From the NCBI RefSeq assembly GCF_001510645.1, contig NZ_LMVB01000003.1, forward strand, positions 124,001 to 188,000: a stretch of 64,000 nucleotides of DNA, written 5' to 3'. Below are positions 17,461 to 26,371 of the stretch, in pieces; the stretch's first letter is position 1; each line of letters starts with the position of its first letter. The position numbers and the translations under genes were made by a program. The notes below the pieces were generated by a model. That model saw only the letters and a program-made list of their open reading frames with translations, made no database searches and had not been told where the DNA came from. The DNA is from Paenibacillus sp. FJAT-29882 (lineage in GTDB: Bacteria > Bacillota > Bacilli > Bacillales > DSM-1321).

Positions 17461-18885
17461 ATGAAGAAAATTAAATGGCTTCTCAGTATTGTTTTGTTAC
17501 TTGGTCTTTGGATGCCTTTGGGAAGTGCTAAAGTACAAGCTTCCACTACATTTAAGGATATATCTGCTAATCATCGGGCCTATGAAGAGATTATGTATCT
17601 AGCTACAGGGGAGATTGTTAGTGGATCATTAGATGGGAGATTTCTTCCAAGTAATGTCGTGACGAGAGATCAAGCGGCAGCGATGATTGGAAGAGCATTG
17701 GATCTAAACGGCCAACAGCGAAAAACAGAATTTAAAGATGTCGGATCTGGTAATTTTGCCTCTGGATATATACAATCTGCGGTGGACAAGAAGATTCTTT
17801 CAGGTTATGGTGGAGGAATTTTCAGACCGGAAACCGTTGTTACCCGTGGAGAAATGGCGGTTATGATTAGTAAAGCTTTTGACTATGATTTCGGTGGCTC
17901 CCTATCAGGTGCAGCCAACGCCTTGATGAGCAGAGGAATTGCTCAAGGAATGACAAATGGGACATTTGGAGCGGATTATCAATTAACTCGAATGGATTTC
18001 TCAATATTTTTAGCTAGGGCAATTAATTACAAATTGCGTGTTAAACCTACTGTTGCCTTTCAAAACGAATTATTTGTAACATCAGATTCATTAAACGTGC
18101 GTTCAGGCCCGTCTACGAAATACTCTAATGTTGCTACATTGAAAAAAGGTACAAGCGTTCAAACAGCGTATAAAGTTGGTAATTGGATATACATACAATC
18201 AGGAGCAACAGAGGGCTTTGTTCATAATTCATACATAAGTTCTTCAGTAAATACTCCTCCTCCAACACAACCGCCGACAAATTCACCTTTGGCAAGTAAA
18301 ACGATTGTCATCGATCCAGGTCACGGTGGGTCAGATTCTGGAGCGGTTGGGTTTGGTCTTTATGAAAAAACGGCTGTCCTTGATACTGCACTAAAGGTCA
18401 AGGAATTATTAAAACAAACACCATTTGATGTTCAACTTACTAGAGAGAAGGACGTATTCATCTCTTTAAATAATCGATCTGCTTTTGCTAATAATTTAAA
18501 AGCGGATATTTTCGTCAGTATCCACGCGAATTCTTCCACCAGCAGTAGTGCGAGTGGAACAGAAACCTACTATTATAGTGCTGCTGCGACTAATACGAGA
18601 ATTGAAGAAAGCAAGAAATTAGCTAGTGCTATCCAAACAAGACTTATTGAAGCCTGGAATCTTAAGGATCGCGGAGAAAAGGGTGCCAATTTTTCAGTAA
18701 TAAGGCAGACGAATATGCCTGCAGTACTTGCAGAATTAGGCTTTATCAGTAATGCCTCTGATAATGCGAAGTTAAAATCACCAGAATGGCGTCAAAAAGC
18801 TGCTGATGCCATTTACTTAGGAATATTGGATTATTATAAAGAGAATGGCTATGATGTTACGAAACTTTATAATATAGTAAATTAA
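17461..18885 (+). CDS. SLH-anchored N-acetylmuramoyl-L-alanine amidase
   Basis: 474 residues from ATG 17461, which opens a typical signal peptide (MKKIKWLLS to VQAS). The preceding AAGGAGG is about 13 nt away, which is long; the frame is open upstream to 17395, but those residues do not look like a signal peptide. Three SLH domains (about 29-195) are followed by a bacterial SH3 domain (about 205-265) and a Thr/Pro linker. An Amidase_3 catalytic domain (about 280-465) has zinc ligands His288 (DPGHGG), Glu of YEKTA, His of VSIHANS, and the catalytic Glu of LAELGFISN. It cleaves between MurNAc and L-Ala of the stem peptide. SLH domains fix it under the S-layer. Confidence 0.92.
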   Translation: MKKIKWLLSIVLLLGLWMPLGSAKVQASTTFKDISANHRAYEEIMYLATGEIVSGSLDGRFLPSNVVTRDQAAAMIGRALDLNGQQRKTEFKDVGSGNFASGYIQSAVDKKILSGYGGGIFRPETVVTRGEMAVMISKAFDYDFGGSLSGAANALMSRGIAQGMTNGTFGADYQLTRMDFSIFLARAINYKLRVKPTVAFQNELFVTSDSLNVRSGPSTKYSNVATLKKGTSVQTAYKVGNWIYIQSGATEGFVHNSYISSSVNTPPPTQPPTNSPLASKTIVIDPGHGGSDSGAVGFGLYEKTAVLDTALKVKELLKQTPFDVQLTREKDVFISLNNRSAFANNLKADIFVSIHANSSTSSSASGTETYYYSAAATNTRIEESKKLASAIQTRLIEAWNLKDRGEKGANFSVIRQTNMPAVLAELGFISNASDNAKLKSPEWRQKAADAIYLGILDYYKENGYDVTKLYNIVN

Positions 18886-18890
18886 TAATC

Positions 18891-18916
18891 AAGGAGTCTT
18901 CTAGGCTCCTTTTTTC
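18891..18916 (+). terminator. Terminator after the amidase gene
   Basis: Short stem AAGGAG / CTCCTT followed by T5; the next gene starts 25 nt later. Confidence 0.65.
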
Positions 18917-18940
18917 TATTCAAAAAGGAGAGTAGATGCG

Positions 18941-20872
18941 ATGAAGAAGAATGTATGGTCAAATTTCTTATTCTTTTTACTGCTTTTTTTACTCCCTGTT
19001 ACTACTTTTGCGGAGCAAGAGTCAACAGGATTTAGTAGGGAAAATATAATGTTCGAAAACGAAATTGATTATGACCTTTTACATGAATTAGACTCATCTA
19101 TTATTTATGAGTATAAGTCGATTAATGCGGTTACAATCGATCTCTCAAAGGAAAAGGTCAATCAATTAAAGAATTCTCCATCTGTAAAATCTGTATACGA
19201 AGATCAGGCTGTTCAAGTCAGTTCTCAGAAAACACCGTGGTCACATAAAAATCTGAATCTCGTAAGTATTTCGCCAAGCAAGTTAACGGGAAATGGCATT
19301 AGGATTGCTATTATCGATTCTGGAGTAGACACTACACATCCTGACTTGAACATAACAGGCGGGGTATGTGTTCTCGATATTTCAGTAAAACCAGACGCAT
19401 GTAAAAACTCTTATCAAGATGAATTTGGACATGGAACTCATGTTGCCGGAATTATCGGAGCGCAGGATAACCAGATAGGATATGTCGGCATTGCACCAAA
19501 AGCAAAAATATACGGAGTAAAAGCTTTAGATGAAAAAGGAATTGGGAATACTTCTTCTATTCTGGCTGGAATTGAGTGGTCCATCCAGCATAATATAGAC
19601 ATTATCAACCTAAGCCTAACCACTCCAGAGGAAGACCCAACAATGAAAGCCTTGCTAGACAAAGCTTACGAGAAGGGGATTCTTATCGTTGCTGCAGCTG
19701 GAAATGAGGGACATAAAACAGGAAAAGAACAAAATGTTTTATATCCTGCAAAGTTTTCAAGTGTAATCGCTGTTTCAGCAACTAACAAGAATAATAGAAT
19801 CATTCCGTCCTCATCAGTTGGAAAGGAAGTCGAATTATCTGCACCTGGTGATGCAATTGTAAGTACCTATCCTCTTAGTATCAATGAAACGGGGTACGAA
19901 ACACTTACGGGGACCTCAATGGCAGCCCCTCATGTTACAGCACTTGCTGCACTCTACATGGAAAAGTATCCGAAATATACAAACAAACAAATACGCCAGA
20001 AACTTCAAGACAACGCGAAGGACCTGGGAGCTATTGGACGTGATTCGTTGTATGGAATCGGTCTAGCGCAGGTAGATCAATCGTCTTTAAACGAATTGGC
20101 AACGAAAGTCATAACAAACCAAAGCGTTAATGGTAGAGTTACAATCACTATAACTTCTCTACCAGCGGATGCAAAGAGCTATAATCTATACCGTTTTGGC
20201 AGTTTGATCTTGGAAAATGAAACATCTGATACGATTGAGGATTATGGAAAACAAGGAAAGATTGACTATCAATTAGTTCCGATAACTGAAGGGGTAGAGA
20301 GACTTGACCAAGCAGCTACTTTTACAGTGGATCTTCAAACTCCAGTTATCCCCGACTTAAATAATGAAGTATGGTACACGCGCAATTTGATGTACTTGCA
20401 CGAAAATAAAATCATGCAAGGGTATTCGAATGGTCAAGTTAAACCAACCCAGCTCGTGACAAGAGCCGAGGCAATCAGTATGCTTGGTCGGGCCCTGGGC
20501 CATTCTGGAGCCAAGAAAGCGACTGTGTTCAAAGATGTATCTGCACAAAACTTTGCCTCTGGCTATATTCAACAGGCTTATGACATAGGGATTTTACAAG
20601 GCTTCCCAGATGGAACCTTCCGTCCGGATCAGCAGGTGACTAGAGCAGAAATGGCCATTCTTTTGTCGAAAGCATATAAGTTATCAACCGACTCTGGATT
20701 AACATTCAAAGATGTTTCTTCAAATGTAACTGGCTATCAAGCTATTAATCTCGTAGCTTCTGCTGGCATTACACGAGGATATGAAGATGGAACCTTCCGT
20801 CCATATGCTAAAATGAGCCGCTCGAATTATGCTGTATTTCTATCAAAAGCGAATAACCCTCATTTAAAATAA
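18941..20872 (+). CDS. SLH-anchored subtilisin-like serine protease
   Basis: 643 residues. The signal peptide ends near FAEQ. A short inhibitor-like prosegment (about 30-97) precedes the peptidase S8 domain (about 105-385) with catalytic Asp126 (IIDSGVD), His164 (GHGTHVAG) and Ser326 (GTSMAAPH). Two Cys (VCVLDI and DACKN) between Asp and His could form a disulfide, which is uncommon in Bacillus subtilases. A beta-rich spacer follows, then three SLH domains (about 470-640: EVWYTRNLMYLHE, GFPDGTFRPDQ, GYEDGTFRPYA). It is probably a cell-surface protease that matures surface proteins or feeds the cell. Strong AAAAAGGAG site before ATG 18941. Confidence 0.93.
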   Translation: MKKNVWSNFLFFLLLFLLPVTTFAEQESTGFSRENIMFENEIDYDLLHELDSSIIYEYKSINAVTIDLSKEKVNQLKNSPSVKSVYEDQAVQVSSQKTPWSHKNLNLVSISPSKLTGNGIRIAIIDSGVDTTHPDLNITGGVCVLDISVKPDACKNSYQDEFGHGTHVAGIIGAQDNQIGYVGIAPKAKIYGVKALDEKGIGNTSSILAGIEWSIQHNIDIINLSLTTPEEDPTMKALLDKAYEKGILIVAAAGNEGHKTGKEQNVLYPAKFSSVIAVSATNKNNRIIPSSSVGKEVELSAPGDAIVSTYPLSINETGYETLTGTSMAAPHVTALAALYMEKYPKYTNKQIRQKLQDNAKDLGAIGRDSLYGIGLAQVDQSSLNELATKVITNQSVNGRVTITITSLPADAKSYNLYRFGSLILENETSDTIEDYGKQGKIDYQLVPITEGVERLDQAATFTVDLQTPVIPDLNNEVWYTRNLMYLHENKIMQGYSNGQVKPTQLVTRAEAISMLGRALGHSGAKKATVFKDVSAQNFASGYIQQAYDIGILQGFPDGTFRPDQQVTRAEMAILLSKAYKLSTDSGLTFKDVSSNVTGYQAINLVASAGITRGYEDGTFRPYAKMSRSNYAVFLSKANNPHLK

Positions 20873-20877
20873 AGAAG

Positions 20878-20915
20878 AATCCTGTTGAAACATTATGTTT
20901 TAACAGGATTTTTAA
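20878..20915 (+). terminator. Terminator after the subtilase gene
   Basis: AATCCTGTT-AAAC / GTTT-AACAGGATT hairpin followed by TTTT. Confidence 0.8.
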
Positions 20916-20970
20916 TAAAGTATTTCATAATTTTCCCCCACTTTATACAAATATCCCAATAAATCTACTT

Positions 20971-21015
20971 TGTAACACAAATGTAAAATAAAAACGGCGC
21001 AAAAATTGCTAAGAT
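20971..21015 (+). promoter_or_regulatory. WalR box and extended -10 promoter of the NlpC/P60-SLH gene
   Basis: TGTAAC-ACAAA-TGTAAA (20971-20987) is an exact WalR-type direct repeat. The extended -10 TGCTAAGAT (21007-21015) starts 22 nt after it, nearly the same geometry as at 15767. Confidence 0.72.
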
Positions 21016-21072
21016 ACTACTATAAAGATTAAATTTCGATAAAATACATAAAAAGATAGAATAGGAGATATT

Positions 21073-22071
21073 ATGAAACGGGTTATTAGTAGTTTATTAA
21101 TTATCGGGTTATTATTCTCTTGGCTTCCAACTTTCAAAGCAGAGGCGGCTACGGAAAAAGACCTGCTAAATATTGCAAAGTCGTATCTAGGTGTTCCATA
21201 TTTGACGGGGGGATCGAGCCCAAGTGGCTTCGACTGTTCCGGATTTTTAATTTATGTTTTTAATAAGCTTGGGGTTTCGCTACCGAGAACCGCGGCTGAG
21301 CAAGCCACCGTCGGAAAAAGTGTAGACAAATCCGCCTTACAACCAGGGGACCTGGTATTTTTCAAAAATACAGTTTCAGGTAAAAGTGGCATAACGCACT
21401 CCGGAATATATGTAGGCGACAACTCATTTATAAGTGCAACGAGCAGTAAAGGAATTGCGATCGTATCGCTAAATAATACATATTGGGCTCCTAAATATGC
21501 AGGAGCAAAGCGAATTTCTGATATAGCAAGTAGTAGCGATACATTCAGTGATATTGACTCAGATTTCTTTGCAAAAGAAGCGATTCAGCAATTAAACGTA
21601 CAACAGGTAATCCAAGGCTTTGAAGACGGCACTTTCCGTCCTGATGAATCTGTTACAAGAGAGCAAGCAGCAGCGATCATTAACAGAGTTTTAAAGAAAA
21701 AAACTACTAGTCTGTATTCATATAAAGATGTTGCCACTTCATCAAGATTTGCAGCAGATATAGCGGCTATTAAAGAGCTCGGGGTTATTAACGGCTTTGA
21801 AGACGGCACCTTCCGTCCTAAGGAAACAATGACTCGGGCGCAGATGGCCATCATTGTCCAAAATGCTTTCCAACTTGATAAAAAAATAACATATTCAGCG
21901 TCTAGCACAGTCTACAGTGATGTCCCACCTGGATATAGGGCATATAGTGCTATCATGATTATGCGAAAAATCGATACAACATCAGGTTTCCAAACCCCAG
22001 TATATCGCACAGGAGATAACGCTACTCGCGCGTTCTTCTCGGCGGCAATTTATAATGCGATCAATTTATAA
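21073..22071 (+). CDS. NlpC/P60 endopeptidase with SLH anchor
   Basis: 332 residues with a signal peptide ending at AEAA near residue 26. The NlpC/P60 domain comes first (about 28-150), with Cys55 (FDCSGF) and His in THSGIYVG. Three SLH domains follow (about 155-330: GFEDGTFRPDE, GFEDGTFRPKE, and a degenerate third ending in NATRAFF). It is expected to hydrolyse D-Glu-mDAP links in peptidoglycan. Domain order is reversed compared with the amidase and glucosaminidase of the same run. The WalR box upstream links it to wall-growth control. The first two SLH repeats are nearly identical at DNA level around GGCTTTGAAGACGGC. Confidence 0.92.
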   Translation: MKRVISSLLIIGLLFSWLPTFKAEAATEKDLLNIAKSYLGVPYLTGGSSPSGFDCSGFLIYVFNKLGVSLPRTAAEQATVGKSVDKSALQPGDLVFFKNTVSGKSGITHSGIYVGDNSFISATSSKGIAIVSLNNTYWAPKYAGAKRISDIASSSDTFSDIDSDFFAKEAIQQLNVQQVIQGFEDGTFRPDESVTREQAAAIINRVLKKKTTSLYSYKDVATSSRFAADIAAIKELGVINGFEDGTFRPKETMTRAQMAIIVQNAFQLDKKITYSASSTVYSDVPPGYRAYSAIMIMRKIDTTSGFQTPVYRTGDNATRAFFSAAIYNAINL

Positions 22072-22370
22072 TAATGATGTGAATCAAAGAGGATGACTTA
22101 TAAAGGTCTGACCTTGTACTCCATATACAGGATGAATGAGCGTTATCTTAAACTGTATTTGATGGTTACGGGTCTGCCTTTTTTTTAGATTAGTAGATTT
22201 ACAGAAGTTACCTGCTAGAAAACGTAATTAATATGAAAATATCATTATACTATCAACTGATTTTTGGTAGAATTATTATATTAATGTAAAAATAATTAAT
22301 TTAGGTATTTTTTACAAATTTCTATTCAATCAGGCGCAGACAAAATGATGGAAACGAAAGGGAGTTTACC
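22072..22370. other. Intergenic gap with weak hairpin
   Basis: AAAGG at 22102 can pair with CCTTT before a T-run near 22183, so a long-armed terminator is possible. GGTCTGACC (22105-22113) resembles the core of the REP element on the opposite strand. No gene seen. Confidence 0.4.
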
Positions 22371-24425
22371 ATGAAGAAAATAATGACGATCCTCTTAAGT
22401 CTTTTGCTAGTAGTTTCATTATTACCTATTAAACAAGCAAAAGCTGCAGATGATCTGACAAATCATTCATTGGAATTTGAAATGCGAGAAATGATAAAAA
22501 AAGGTGTTCTTTTTGGTTATTCAAACGGAAAATATGCACCAAATCAAGATGTTTCGAGAGCGCAGTTTGCAGCATTTATCTCGCGTGCACTTGGGTTAAC
22601 TGGAGGTACTACTAAGTTTTCGGATGTTCCTGCAACGGCTCCATTGGCAAGTGAAATCAATGCCGCGGTTGAAGCTGGCATTATCACAGGCTACCAAAAT
22701 GGTAAATTTGGTCCGAATGACACAATCACGAGGGAACAAACTGCGAATATGATTGATAAATCTCTTTCTTTCCTAAAGGTCCCACGTGAAAAGGGCTCAT
22801 TGAATTTTACCGATGCAAATCTAATTACAAGCTCTATTTCAAGAGCATCCATTGCAAATATGGTCTCACTAAACATAATTGCGGGTATTCCGAATTATAC
22901 AAATGGAAAGCAAAATGGCAGTTTGCGCTTTGATCCAAAAGGCGAAACGACACGTGCCCAAGCAGCTGCATTTATTTACAGAATGCTTAAGGCGGTTGAA
23001 GTATATGAAGAGAATACAGATCCAGGGGCTACTCCGGAACCAGAACCAACACCGGAACCAAAACCGGAGCCTAGCGCTTTCAAAGTTGCTACTATTGCGG
23101 CTGATGGATCAATTACAGAAGGCACTAAAAAATATACCACTCTAGATGAAGCAGATCGTGCTATTACGAATAAAGCTACACAGATTGTCATGTATAATGG
23201 CAAAATTGTAAAAATGGCAAATGGAATCGTAGTTGCGAATCCTTCGGTTGAACAAAACACGACAGTCATTTATCAGTCCGACTTAAAAACAGTCATGATG
23301 CCTGTTGATGCCGGAGCAGGTGGTACGCCCCCGACTGAGATGGAATATGTGACTTCAGATGAAAACAAGATTACAGTCAAAGTAGCTGGAAAAACAGGAT
23401 ATGTAAAGCATAATAATGCTTACCTTCTTCCGAGTCAAAAGATGGGGAATAACAGATCCTATTATTCTGTAAACGCAGACCGTGAACTAGTACACTACTT
23501 ATATGATAATAATAAAAAATCATATTTATCATATACAACTGGTATTGCGCCATCATTCTTAAAACAAGGCGTAAGATATTACAGCTGGGATGGTAACACA
23601 TTCAAAACAACATCTGGTACAACGGTCGGAACAGCTTACCAATATTTCAATATGCTTTCAGTAAGAGCAAAGACTAATTATACGGCTGCTGAGCTTGATG
23701 CATATATCATGCAAAGATTAGCAGAGATTGAAGCTCTATATGTTAGTAATCCAAAAAATTATGCCAGCTTTAAAGATGCGACGAAAATCAGCAAGCTTAT
23801 TGGAATAGGTACGCAGTTGAAGGAAATTGAAAGCAAGTATAATATCAATGCATTGCTCATATTAGGCATGGCAATGCATGAAAGTAACTATGGTCAAAGT
23901 CCACATGCTCAAAATTCAAACAACCTATTTGGAATTAAAGTGTTTGACAGCAACCCGTTGGATGGAGAAAAATACGCAACTGTGTACGACAGCATGGTAA
24001 GTCTCGCAAACAACTATTTAAATAAAAACTATGTGCCGATTCCTGAAAACGGAAAAATCTTATATCATAACGGTGCAGCGCCAGGTAACAAATACCGTGG
24101 CATTAACGTCCGCTATGCATCTGATGCATACTGGGGCCAAAAAGTAGCTGGACACATGTACCGCGTAGATAAGGAACTTGGTGGAAAAGACTTCATCAAC
24201 AACCCTAACCCATACAAAATCGGCCTAACAAATCAATGGGTAAACGTTCGCGAAGGTGCCGGAACTTCGTTTGCAAAGCAATTCCAATATCCAAGTGACG
24301 GTTATCCAATGATTATCATGGGAACTGTGAACACAAACTGGTATGAAATCCTATCAGACAGCAACACAGCGGAATTTAGCTATATCCACTCAGATTATGT
24401 TACTAATGTGAATATCGCAAAATAA
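22371..24425 (+). CDS. SLH-anchored endo-beta-N-acetylglucosaminidase
   Basis: 684 residues with a signal peptide ending near AKAA25. Three SLH domains (about 28-205) are followed by a Pro/Glu linker (PEPEPTPEPKPEP, about 222-236) and an unassigned beta-rich region. The glucosaminidase domain (GH73/LytD-like, about 475-600) has a likely catalytic Glu504 in MHESNYGQS, and NNLFGIKVF is family-typical. A C-terminal SH3-like domain starts at VNVREGAGTS. It should cut between GlcNAc and MurNAc in wall glycan. With the amidase and the two endopeptidases it completes a set of autolysins able to cut every main bond type of the wall except the cross-bridge itself. Confidence 0.92.
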   Translation: MKKIMTILLSLLLVVSLLPIKQAKAADDLTNHSLEFEMREMIKKGVLFGYSNGKYAPNQDVSRAQFAAFISRALGLTGGTTKFSDVPATAPLASEINAAVEAGIITGYQNGKFGPNDTITREQTANMIDKSLSFLKVPREKGSLNFTDANLITSSISRASIANMVSLNIIAGIPNYTNGKQNGSLRFDPKGETTRAQAAAFIYRMLKAVEVYEENTDPGATPEPEPTPEPKPEPSAFKVATIAADGSITEGTKKYTTLDEADRAITNKATQIVMYNGKIVKMANGIVVANPSVEQNTTVIYQSDLKTVMMPVDAGAGGTPPTEMEYVTSDENKITVKVAGKTGYVKHNNAYLLPSQKMGNNRSYYSVNADRELVHYLYDNNKKSYLSYTTGIAPSFLKQGVRYYSWDGNTFKTTSGTTVGTAYQYFNMLSVRAKTNYTAAELDAYIMQRLAEIEALYVSNPKNYASFKDATKISKLIGIGTQLKEIESKYNINALLILGMAMHESNYGQSPHAQNSNNLFGIKVFDSNPLDGEKYATVYDSMVSLANNYLNKNYVPIPENGKILYHNGAAPGNKYRGINVRYASDAYWGQKVAGHMYRVDKELGGKDFINNPNPYKIGLTNQWVNVREGAGTSFAKQFQYPSDGYPMIIMGTVNTNWYEILSDSNTAEFSYIHSDYVTNVNIAK

Positions 24426-24432
24426 TGGAAAG

Positions 24433-24466
24433 AGGCCGACACTGGTGAGTGTCGGCCTTTTGTTTG
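24433..24466 (+). terminator. Terminator after the glucosaminidase gene
   Basis: Perfect 10-bp stem GGCCGACACT / AGTGTCGGCC, loop GGTG, then TTTTGTTTG. Confidence 0.9.
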
Positions 24467-24480
24467 GGCATGAAAATGGG

Positions 24481-24592
24481 AGTTTGGATTAATCATTTAA
24501 TATATGGATTAATTCTGTGAAGTTCGGATTAATTACTGACAAGTTTGGATCAATTACACGAGGTTTCCGATTCATTATTTACAAATTGACTC
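24481..24592 (+). repeat. Six-unit degenerate array with 20-21 nt period
   Basis: Units with core GTTTGGATTAATTA start GGATT at 24486, 24506 and 24526; variants follow at 24547 (GGATC), about 24568 (CGATT) and 24587 (TGACT). Spacings are 20, 20, 21, 21 and about 20. The array lies in a convergent intergenic gap. A second array of the same core in reverse orientation is at 62964-63071. Confidence 0.65.
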
Positions 24593-24651
24593 ATTAGCAT
24601 CGAATTTATCTCCGTTATGTTTGCTTATTCCGACGTATCCAGGCGAAAAAC

Positions 24652-24701
24652 TCACATTCATGCTCAACTCGCTATTTAATACGCGAGTTGAGCATGAATG
24701 T
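24652..24701 (-). terminator. Very long stem terminator of the flippase gene
   Basis: Perfect 19-bp stem (24654-24672 with 24683-24701), 10-nt loop and a minus-strand T5 after the stem. It starts 3 nt after the stop codon. Confidence 0.85.
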
Positions 24702-24704
24702 ATA

Positions 24705-26228
24705 TTAAGCGCTAGCTTTCTTTCGTTTCAACATATTTAGTAGTCTGTTAAAGCCTTGGCGGTAGAACACAAACAGTGAGCTGGCGTACAGCACGGCGCC
24801 AATCGGAACGAGTAACGCAAGCTGGAATAAGGAGTACCAGTCATGAATAGGTGTGTACGCTTTTAACAGCCAAATTGGAGCCGCCATGATGATTGTTGGC
24901 GGAATGACTCGTAAGAACAACCCGACAAGTCGCCGTAATTCTGATTTTGGAAAATCCTTATAGACGACGGCGGATGAAACAGCTAGATAATAAACGGAAA
25001 CGATTGAGCTTGTGATAGCTAGTCCCACATAGCCATAACGATCCACGATTAATAAGTTTGAAACAAAGTTGATGACAATGGTTGTGACGCTAATTCGGAA
25101 GATAATAGCTGTTTTCCCTTGAGCGTACATGGACTTTGATGTGATGAACTGAAGTCCTTGAGTGACGATCATTGGCAAGTAACAGACAAGAGCCAAATAC
25201 GTCTTTTGCGTGTCAGCAGCCGTGAATTTTCCGCCTTCATAGATGAAGGAAATGGCCGCATCACCGACAACGAGTAAACCAGCTGCGATGGGCATCAGTG
25301 TGACAAGTGAAATCTCCATGCCCATAAACACTGTTTTTTGGAATTTTTTCATGTCGTCAACTTGTTCCGACAACAGTGTGAAAATGATGGCTGCAATGGT
25401 TGTCGCATAGATCGCATTCGGAATACTAACTAAGAGAGATGCGTAGTTTAGATAGGTTACAGAACCATCACCTGTGCCAAATGCAAACGATCTATTGACT
25501 TGTAAGTTGATTTGACCAACAACAGAATTCAACAAAGATGGGATAATCAATACTAGGAATGCTTTTCGAAAGTCAACATCAACCTTTAAGGTGGGGGACC
25601 AGGAGAACCCACTTTTGACTAAATAATAAAATTGAACGAAGATCCCTAGGATAATTCCGACGATGAATCCATATGCCAAGCTGTAAATTCCCCATTGTTC
25701 GGAGAAAAGGATGGCGAAAACAGCACCTGTTAAAGTGGCTAGGATTTTTGAAATTTGTGCGGGAACAAAGATTCGACGCCCTTGCAAATAGGACTCAAGA
25801 ATTCCATTTAACGCAATCAAACTTATGAATATGAAGAATAGTTGCGAGAGTTTAATCGTAATAACTTCAGCAGCGGGATTCATATTTGGAAAAATAAGTG
25901 GAACGAAATAAGGAGCCAGCCAAACTGCAAATGCTGAAATTACTAGGAAAATCAGGACGGTTGAGTTCATGATGCCATTGGCGGCTTTTTCCGCTACTTG
26001 TGATTCTGTCTTTTTATATTTCACATAAAGCGGTAGAAAGACATTATTAAATCCGCCTGAAATCATCGCCAAAACTAGCGTAATGAATCCAAATGCGGCG
26101 AAGTAAGCGTCTGTGTCAATGCCAGCGCCGAATTGCCTGGAGATAATACTTTCCCTCAAAAAGCCAGATAGCTTCAAGAAAATCGCAAGCAAAGTAAGCC
26201 AGACAGCCGTTTTTTTTAGTGATGTCAT
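24705..26228 (-). CDS. murJ: MurJ/MviN-family lipid-linked oligosaccharide flippase
   Basis: 507 residues with about 14 hydrophobic segments. The N-terminus (GFLRESIISRQFGAG and DAYFAAF) has the strongly conserved MviN/MurJ signature. MurJ flips lipid II across the membrane. Here the gene sits beside csaB and a glycosyltransferase of the wall-polysaccharide cluster, so it may instead flip the lipid-linked polysaccharide repeat, the job given to CsaA or Wzx elsewhere. A terminator separates it from the upstream glycosyltransferase gene, so it probably has its own promoter. Which lipid it carries cannot be decided from sequence. Confidence 0.85.
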   Translation of the reverse strand: MTSLKKTAVWLTLLAIFLKLSGFLRESIISRQFGAGIDTDAYFAAFGFITLVLAMISGGFNNVFLPLYVKYKKTESQVAEKAANGIMNSTVLIFLVISAFAVWLAPYFVPLIFPNMNPAAEVITIKLSQLFFIFISLIALNGILESYLQGRRIFVPAQISKILATLTGAVFAILFSEQWGIYSLAYGFIVGIILGIFVQFYYLVKSGFSWSPTLKVDVDFRKAFLVLIIPSLLNSVVGQINLQVNRSFAFGTGDGSVTYLNYASLLVSIPNAIYATTIAAIIFTLLSEQVDDMKKFQKTVFMGMEISLVTLMPIAAGLLVVGDAAISFIYEGGKFTAADTQKTYLALVCYLPMIVTQGLQFITSKSMYAQGKTAIIFRISVTTIVINFVSNLLIVDRYGYVGLAITSSIVSVYYLAVSSAVVYKDFPKSELRRLVGLFLRVIPPTIIMAAPIWLLKAYTPIHDWYSLFQLALLVPIGAVLYASSLFVFYRQGFNRLLNMLKRKKASA

Positions 26229-26256
26229 TATGAAACCCCTTTTTGTAAACAGAATG

Positions 26257-26291
26257 ATAAAAAAAGTAAGGCAAAAGTAGCCGCCTTACTT
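26257..26291 (-). terminator. Terminator between the glycosyltransferase and flippase genes
   Basis: Perfect 9-bp stem AAGTAAGGC / GCCTTACTT with a minus-strand T7 tail. Confidence 0.8.
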
Positions 26292-26371
26292 CAATAACCC
26301 GCTTTGACGGACAGTCATAATCAAATTGTTACCACAAAGTGAAGTGGAAACGATTTGATTGAAGGTTCACT

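Noticed and set aside
24481-24592. CRISPR-like array
   Set aside because: Repeat period is only 20 nt with degenerate units, no unique spacers and no cas genes in the window.
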